64,000 bases of DNA, taken from Leptolyngbya sp. Heron Island J (GTDB taxonomy: Bacteria; Cyanobacteriota; Cyanobacteriia; Phormidesmidales; Phormidesmidaceae). Where the stretch lies: contig NZ_AWNH01000053.1 of assembly GCF_000482245.1 (NCBI RefSeq), positions 1-64,000 on the forward strand, in the 5' to 3' direction. Positions 59,929-64,000 of this stretch are shown here, piece after piece. The translations under genes were made by a program, and so were the position numbers. The notes under the pieces are model-generated. The model worked only from the letters and a program-made list of their open reading frames with translations. It was not told where the DNA came from and made no database searches. The number at the start of each line of letters is the position of its first letter. Positions within the stretch are counted from its first letter, which is position 1.

Positions 59929-59948
59929 AGGCGTTCCATGGAACGCCT
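59929..59948. repeat. 20-bp CCATGG-centred palindrome
   Basis: AGGCGTTCCATGGAACGCCT, perfect, 60 bp after the peroxiredoxin stop. The central GGCGTTCCATGGAACGCC is shared with the element in priA and, in degenerate form, with 9189-9206. Confidence 0.85.
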
Positions 59949-60010
59949 CTGCAGACAACATGTTTGAATCTGATAAAATCCTGATCCCATTGTGTAGGTC
60001 GAATTCACTT

Positions 60011-60050
60011 AGGGCAAAGAAGGTATTAAATGTAACCTTCTTTGCCTTCT
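60011..60050 (+). terminator. Probable intrinsic terminator of the peroxiredoxin gene
   Basis: GGCAAAGAAGGT (60013-60024) pairs perfectly with ACCTTCTTTGCC (60035-60046) across a 10-base loop, followed by a T-rich tail (TTCTATAT). It lies about 150 bp after the stop. Confidence 0.65.
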
Positions 60051-60209
60051 ATATCTCTAATAACTCAAGGGCTTGCTGTTGCTTGAGAACAGATTTCTTT
60101 GAGTAATTATGATTTTCTGGCTGTAAGATTACCCTTAAGTCATGTCGAAAAGTCATTAATAACCACTCATCCCGACTATCGACACCTGCACAGGACAGGT
60201 GAGCAACCA

Positions 60210-61220
60210 ATGAAATTATCGAGTGCAAATATTGAAAATCATCTAGATACCGTATATGACGCCATTGTTGTCGGCGGTGGCATGGGCGGTCTATCAGCGG
60301 CTATTTACTTAGCCCGCTATGGTCTGAAATGTCTGATTATCGAAAAAGGTAGGGGTCGGTCCCTGTGGATGCAGGAAACTCGCAACTATCTGGGGTTAGA
60401 TCCGAGCACGCCAGGGCGTAACATTATCAGCCATGGTGCTAAGCAAGCGCTCGAATGGGGGGCCGATCACCTCCGGGCCTTTGTCGAAGATGTTACCGAT
60501 GAAGGGGACACCTTGGCCGTCAAGGTTAAGATCGGGAAGCAAAATAGCAAGTACTATACTTTGCGCAGTAAATACTTGATTGCAGCTTCCGGTGTGATCG
60601 ATGTATTGCCCGAGTTAGAGGACATGCAAAATGTTTATGATTATGCAGGCTATACGCTTCATGTCTGCATGATTTGTGATGGTTTTGATATGTGGGACCA
60701 AAAAGCTGTCCTCATGGTTAGCCGTGAGGCTCAGATCAATGCAGCCTTTGTTTTGAACTGGTTTACTCCTTATATCTCTGTTTTAACCAACGGATTCTCC
60801 CCTGGTGAGGCCATGAAGCAAAAGCTGGCAGACCATGGTTATCCTCTATATGAGGCTCCCATTGCGAAAATTTTGGGAGAGAACCATAAGATGAGCGGTG
60901 TTGAGCTCGTCGATGGCACCATTGTTGAGGCCACCACTGGTCTGATCAATATGGGGTCTATCTACCATAATCACTACCTTAAGGGGATTGAAGGTCTCAC
61001 CTGGGATGGGGAGAATCTGATGACAAATAATATGGCTCAAACAACCCATGAGCGTATTTTTGCGATCGGTGATCTCAAGCAAGGGCTCAATCAGGTCTCT
61101 GTCGCTGTGGCTGATGGTACTTTAGCGGCTACTCAAATCTGGCGCTATATCCGACGTGCTAGCACTCCGCGTAAGTGGGAAGAAAATCTGACGTCTGTTG
61201 AACCAGCGGCGATCGCATGA
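60210..61220 (+). CDS. DDOR/DTR-type flavoprotein (thioredoxin-reductase-like)
   Basis: 336 residues from ATG 60210. An FAD-binding motif (VVGGGMGGLSAAIYLARYG), the redox-active CMICDG, and a second FAD site (ERIFAIGDLKQGLNQVSVA) give the overall plan of thioredoxin reductase. The NADPH-binding GxGxxA and HRRxxxR motifs are absent; the region reads KAVLMVSREAQINAAFVLNW. This combination matches the deeply rooted cyanobacterial DDOR (Synechocystis slr0600) group, which is not a normal NADPH thioredoxin reductase. It lies downstream of the peroxiredoxin, which may be its functional partner (inference). The frame opens at TTG 60099 but ATG 60210 is a better start. Confidence 0.85.
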   Translation: MKLSSANIENHLDTVYDAIVVGGGMGGLSAAIYLARYGLKCLIIEKGRGRSLWMQETRNYLGLDPSTPGRNIISHGAKQALEWGADHLRAFVEDVTDEGDTLAVKVKIGKQNSKYYTLRSKYLIAASGVIDVLPELEDMQNVYDYAGYTLHVCMICDGFDMWDQKAVLMVSREAQINAAFVLNWFTPYISVLTNGFSPGEAMKQKLADHGYPLYEAPIAKILGENHKMSGVELVDGTIVEATTGLINMGSIYHNHYLKGIEGLTWDGENLMTNNMAQTTHERIFAIGDLKQGLNQVSVAVADGTLAATQIWRYIRRASTPRKWEENLTSVEPAAIA

Positions 61221-61276
61221 GCTAGGAGATAGGGCCATCAAGTGCTAAGCTTCTGAATCGGTCTATGCTAACAATG

Positions 61277-61306
61277 GCAACTGCTCTAATTTATTAGGAC
61301 AGTTGC
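61277..61306 (+). terminator. Possible terminator hairpin after the DDOR gene
   Basis: GCAACTG (61277-61283) and CAGTTGC (61300-61306) enclose a weaker inner stem. There is no T-run after it, so termination is uncertain. Confidence 0.4.
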
Positions 61307-61400
61307 TTGCCCATTGAGCTGATAACAATAGGCTAGTGGTGATCACGAATGTGTCATTCACTGGGCAGAGACTAAAGGAGACCTGTTTACCTATTCGCTT

Positions 61401-62279
61401 ATGCCGTGGATCCGTATTGCTAGTGGTGGAGTTGCGATCGCAATTGCCCTCCTTATGATCATCTTAGGAGGATGGTATTTCACTATTGGATTCGGCATCA
61501 TCGTCTACCTGGGTCAGCTGGAAGTTTTTGCCCTGACCAAAGCCAAGGGCATCAATGCAGCAGTTAAAACCACTCTGATTGTCAGTCAGGTGCTGTTGAT
61601 CTCCGCCCACATTGCTCCCCCACTCAGCGAGGCTATCCTCTCCCTGGCGGGTACCTGCATCTGTTTTTACGTATTGTTTCAGCCCAAGTTTGCCACCATC
61701 GCTGACGTTGCAGCGTCTATTCTAGGTTTATTTTATGGTGGGTTTCTACCCAGCTACTGGATTCGTCTGCGGGACTGGGAGAGCGACATCGCCAACCTAC
61801 CCCTGGGCGGCTACTGGCCCACGGAGTGGAATTTAGAAAGCCTTCCCATTGGGCTCATTCATACCCTGTTGGCCTTTTCCTGTATCTGGGCAGCTGATAT
61901 CGGAGCCTATGCAGCTGGCCGCACCTTTGGCCGTACTCCCTTAACCAACATCAGTCCTAAAAAGACCGTTGAAGGAGCCCTCTGTGGCATTGGCGGCAGT
62001 TTATTGGTGGGCTGTACGGGTGCCTGGCTGATGCAATGGCCCCTGTGGTGGATTACAGGATCGGCTTTTGGCACCATGATTGGGGTGGCCAGTCTGCTGG
62101 GAGATCTCACCGAATCCCTGATGAAGCGCGATGCTGGCGTTAAAGATTCAGGTACTCTAATTCCTGGCCACGGCGGCATTTTAGACCGTACCGATAGCTA
62201 CATTTTTACCGCACCGCTGGTGTTTTACTTCATCACCATGCTGTTACCCAGCCTACCGGGTATTTGGCCAGGGAATTAG
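61401..62279 (+). CDS. cdsA: Phosphatidate cytidylyltransferase
   Basis: 292-residue integral membrane enzyme making CDP-diacylglycerol from phosphatidate and CTP, the branch point for phosphatidylglycerol. About eight hydrophobic segments. The family signature is complete at the C-terminus: SLLGDLTESLMKRDAGVKDS then GTLIPGHGGILDRTDSYIF. Upstream is a Trp/Asp-containing segment (CIWAADIGAYAAGR, NISPKKTVEGALCG). Converges on the DUF2993 gene with eight bases between stops. Confidence 0.95.
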   Translation: MPWIRIASGGVAIAIALLMIILGGWYFTIGFGIIVYLGQLEVFALTKAKGINAAVKTTLIVSQVLLISAHIAPPLSEAILSLAGTCICFYVLFQPKFATIADVAASILGLFYGGFLPSYWIRLRDWESDIANLPLGGYWPTEWNLESLPIGLIHTLLAFSCIWAADIGAYAAGRTFGRTPLTNISPKKTVEGALCGIGGSLLVGCTGAWLMQWPLWWITGSAFGTMIGVASLLGDLTESLMKRDAGVKDSGTLIPGHGGILDRTDSYIFTAPLVFYFITMLLPSLPGIWPGN

Positions 62280-62287
62280 GACTGTGC

Positions 62288-63040
62288 CTAAGGCTGCACC
62301 ATAATTTTGCATTGGCAGGTGAGCTGATCATCCTGGACCTGTAGGGATTGCAAATCGGTTTGTTCACCCAGGTTCCAACAAAAATTGCTAAGGGCCGCAC
62401 TGGGCACAGACTCGCCGGAAGCCAAACACCACTCAGCCGTAACCAGCCGCAGAATGTGCCCCTGGTCCACAGCTATCGCTCCCCTTAAACCAACTTCCGA
62501 TTGACCATTACGTACTAAATGCAACCCTAAATCGGTCCCTAAGGTTTGGATTTTTGACTGGTATTGAGACAGAGTTGGATCCTTTAGCACTGCCACCTCA
62601 GAACCATAGTGAGTGGCCACTTCCGCCGCCACTGCCGCTTTAGCTAGCAAGGTTTGCCAAAAGTCTAAAAGGCCAGCCGCCAAAATAGACTCTGTTGATG
62701 AAGCCTCCAGCGCATCGCCATCAAAGGCCACATGTCCGGCAATGGGAAATGGCTGTTTTAGCCGTAGGGGTTTACCTCGCAAAACTTGACCAATATTGAT
62801 GTTGATATCGCTGGCATGCACGGTGACATCCGTAATTTGCACGCCCTGATACACGGCCTGCTGAGCTGATAGGGCAATGCCAGGAATGTGCCCGGATAAT
62901 ACCTGACGGTCCGTCGCTTGAATCTCAAACTTTAATTCTCCAATCTCATCCAGTTGGGTCTGTAGCCAAAATTTCACGGCCACAGGCAGCACACGACTGA
63001 TTAGACGACTGCCTTGGGATGCTGACGGAGATGATGCCAT
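62288..63040 (-). CDS. DUF2993 (LmeA-like) protein
   Basis: 250 residues without an obvious signal peptide. The body follows the DUF2993 pattern: a helical N-terminus (RLISRVLPVAVKFWLQTQLD), then IQATDRQVLSGHIPGIALSA, VTVHASDININ and FPIAGHVAFDGDAL, rich in beta strands. Actinobacterial members (LmeA) bind phospholipid and act in envelope lipid metabolism. The adjacent cdsA agrees with a lipid role but the genes are convergent. Function remains unproven. Confidence 0.8.
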   Translation of the reverse strand: MASSPSASQGSRLISRVLPVAVKFWLQTQLDEIGELKFEIQATDRQVLSGHIPGIALSAQQAVYQGVQITDVTVHASDININIGQVLRGKPLRLKQPFPIAGHVAFDGDALEASSTESILAAGLLDFWQTLLAKAAVAAEVATHYGSEVAVLKDPTLSQYQSKIQTLGTDLGLHLVRNGQSEVGLRGAIAVDQGHILRLVTAEWCLASGESVPSAALSNFCWNLGEQTDLQSLQVQDDQLTCQCKIMVQP

Positions 63041-63385
63041 TGGGAGTAACTCAAATTGCCAGCTCCAATCATTGCATATCTATTGAGGGCATATCTATTG
63101 AGGGTAGAGAGGGTTGCGATCGCAACCCCACAGTCAAGCTAAGGTTTCAGACCAACGATCCCCAAGTCAAACTTTCATGACTTAAAGTTCATCTCAAATC
63201 ACTTAACGGGATCAAAAAGTCAAGAAATCATGACAAAATAATTACTGAAACAGTTGAAATCTCGATGGCATAGGGTTTTTGTGGGGATCATCTTGGTTGA
63301 TCCCCATAGACTTTACTGGCATTATGAGTCCCATGGCGATCCCCAGCGGGTGATTGGCTGTTGTTCTGGAGTGCTGGTAAAAGGT
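63041..63385 (+). other. Upstream region of the DUF4912 gene
   Basis: 345 bp between divergent genes. A 9-bp stem, TGGGGATCA (63282-63290) with TGATCCCCA (63298-63306), lies 80 bp before the start. It has no T-run after it and may be part of the 5' leader. No promoter can be named with confidence. Confidence 0.4.
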
Positions 63386-64000
63386 ATGGCTATGGGTAAC
63401 GGGTCAAAGGTTTCATTAGAAGAAATGACATTGCGGCAGCTACGTCTGGTAGCTAGCGAATATGAGGTATCTCGCTACAGCCGTATGCGTAAGGTTGAAT
63501 TAGTTGAAGCTATTCGTTCAGCCCAGGCTGCTCGGGGTGAAGCCCCCGTAGCTGCTTCACCCGCAGCTACTGCACCCGTGACAGCTGTAGCTACAGCTGA
63601 GGTCAAGACAGCTGAATCTGAGCTGACAATGGAAGAGTTAGCCACAGTGGATGACGGGTTTGGTGATTTGCCCGGTGGCTATGGCGAAAGCCGCATTGTG
63701 TTAATGCCTCGCGATCCTCAGTGGGCCTATGCTTACTGGGATGTACCTGGGCCTCATAAAGAAGAAATGCGTCGTCAGGGCGGTGTGCGTCTGGCTATTC
63801 GTTTCTACGACGTTACCGATATTGATATTGATACTGTTGCCCCCCACAGTCTGCAGCAGTATGAATGTGATGAGATGGCACGGGAGTGGTTCTTACCTAT
63901 TCCTGTTAGCGATCGCGACTACATTGCTGAGATTGGCTACGTTGCCGCCGATGGTCGCTGGCTGATGATGGCCCGGTCTACCCCCGTTCACATCCCTCCT
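63386..64000 (+). CDS. Rho N-terminal-like plus DUF4912 protein, 5' part (runs off right edge)
   Basis: The frame from ATG 63386 (alternative 63392) is open for 205 codons to the window edge. The first ~45 residues are a SAP/Rho-N-like helical domain (LEEMTLRQLRLVASEYEVSR; SRMRKVELVEAI). An Ala/Pro/Thr-rich linker follows. Then comes the DUF4912 start (SRIVLMPRDPQWAYAYWDVP; REWFLPIPVSDRDYIAEIGY). This pairing is common in cyanobacteria. A regulatory or nucleic-acid-related role is guessed from the Rho-N part only. Confidence 0.85.
   Translation, partial: MAMGNGSKVSLEEMTLRQLRLVASEYEVSRYSRMRKVELVEAIRSAQAARGEAPVAASPAATAPVTAVATAEVKTAESELTMEELATVDDGFGDLPGGYGESRIVLMPRDPQWAYAYWDVPGPHKEEMRRQGGVRLAIRFYDVTDIDIDTVAPHSLQQYECDEMAREWFLPIPVSDRDYIAEIGYVAADGRWLMMARSTPVHIPP

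Noticed and set aside
1-64000. tRNA, rRNA, tmRNA or CRISPR arrays
   Set aside because: No T-loop-like GGTTCRANNCC with a matching cloverleaf, no rRNA stretches and no regularly spaced direct repeats were seen on reading both strands. This was by eye, so a small RNA could be missed.

Overview
The window is chromosomal DNA of a cyanobacterium. It carries psbA, an RNA polymerase group 2 sigma factor, a carboxysome-type BMC shell protein, a CAAD/CURT1-type thylakoid protein, a CrtISO-like oxidoreductase, a slr0600-type flavoprotein and very many HIP1 octamers (GCGATCGC). The gene set fits a non-heterocystous Leptolyngbya/Acaryochloris-like lineage, but I cannot fix the genus. No tRNA, rRNA or CRISPR array was found.

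Layout. 1-9.3 kb: the 5' end of an IS701-type transposase at the left edge, a TpsB/FhaC outer-membrane transporter that seems to lack its signal peptide, a secreted TPR-CHAT protease-like protein, and, converging on these, DUF928 and a (TIR-linker)x3-CHASE2 membrane protein. 9.7-13.6 kb: a GT2 glycosyltransferase; an atypical psbA whose D1 keeps all water-oxidation ligands but has a rebuilt QB-site loop, divergent from a TetR repressor with palindromic operators over the psbA promoter; and a Nudix gene. 13.9-28.2 kb: an SF2 helicase, FecR + CHASE2-adenylate cyclase, glmS, ttcA, DoxX, transaldolase + MenH-like hydrolase, a CrtISO-like gene, an SDR, NudC-like hydrolase and a membrane protein. 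28.2-40.9 kb: ECF sigma and its membrane anti-sigma, a 57-residue secreted peptide, priA with an in-frame palindromic insertion, a group 2 sigma factor, GpgS-like and HAD phosphatase genes (probable glucosylglycerate synthesis), an M15 peptidase with internal repeats, a lone DppC-type permease and a glycine-rich secreted protein. 41-50 kb: two membrane proteins, hflX with no standard start codon, a branched-chain amino-acid (urea-type) ABC transporter in which LivM, LivG and LivF are fused, and a CcmK paralogue.

50.3-56.1 kb is an AT-richer accessory island: an XRE-NACHT STAND NTPase (probable defence protein) with Uma2-family and SLH pseudogenes on either side, small ORFs, and a PD-(D/E)XK-like protein. 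56.2-64 kb returns to core content: a large unknown protein, PerR divergent from type II peroxiredoxin with two PerR-box-like palindromes between them, a DDOR-type flavoprotein, cdsA, a DUF2993 protein and the start of a Rho-N/DUF4912 gene at the right edge.

The most interesting elements are the TetR-controlled D1 variant with a replaced QB loop, the triple-TIR-CHASE2/CHAT/TpsB cluster, and the NACHT island. A family of GTAGGGGC-type and CCATGG-centred palindromes is scattered through the window, including one inside the priA reading frame.
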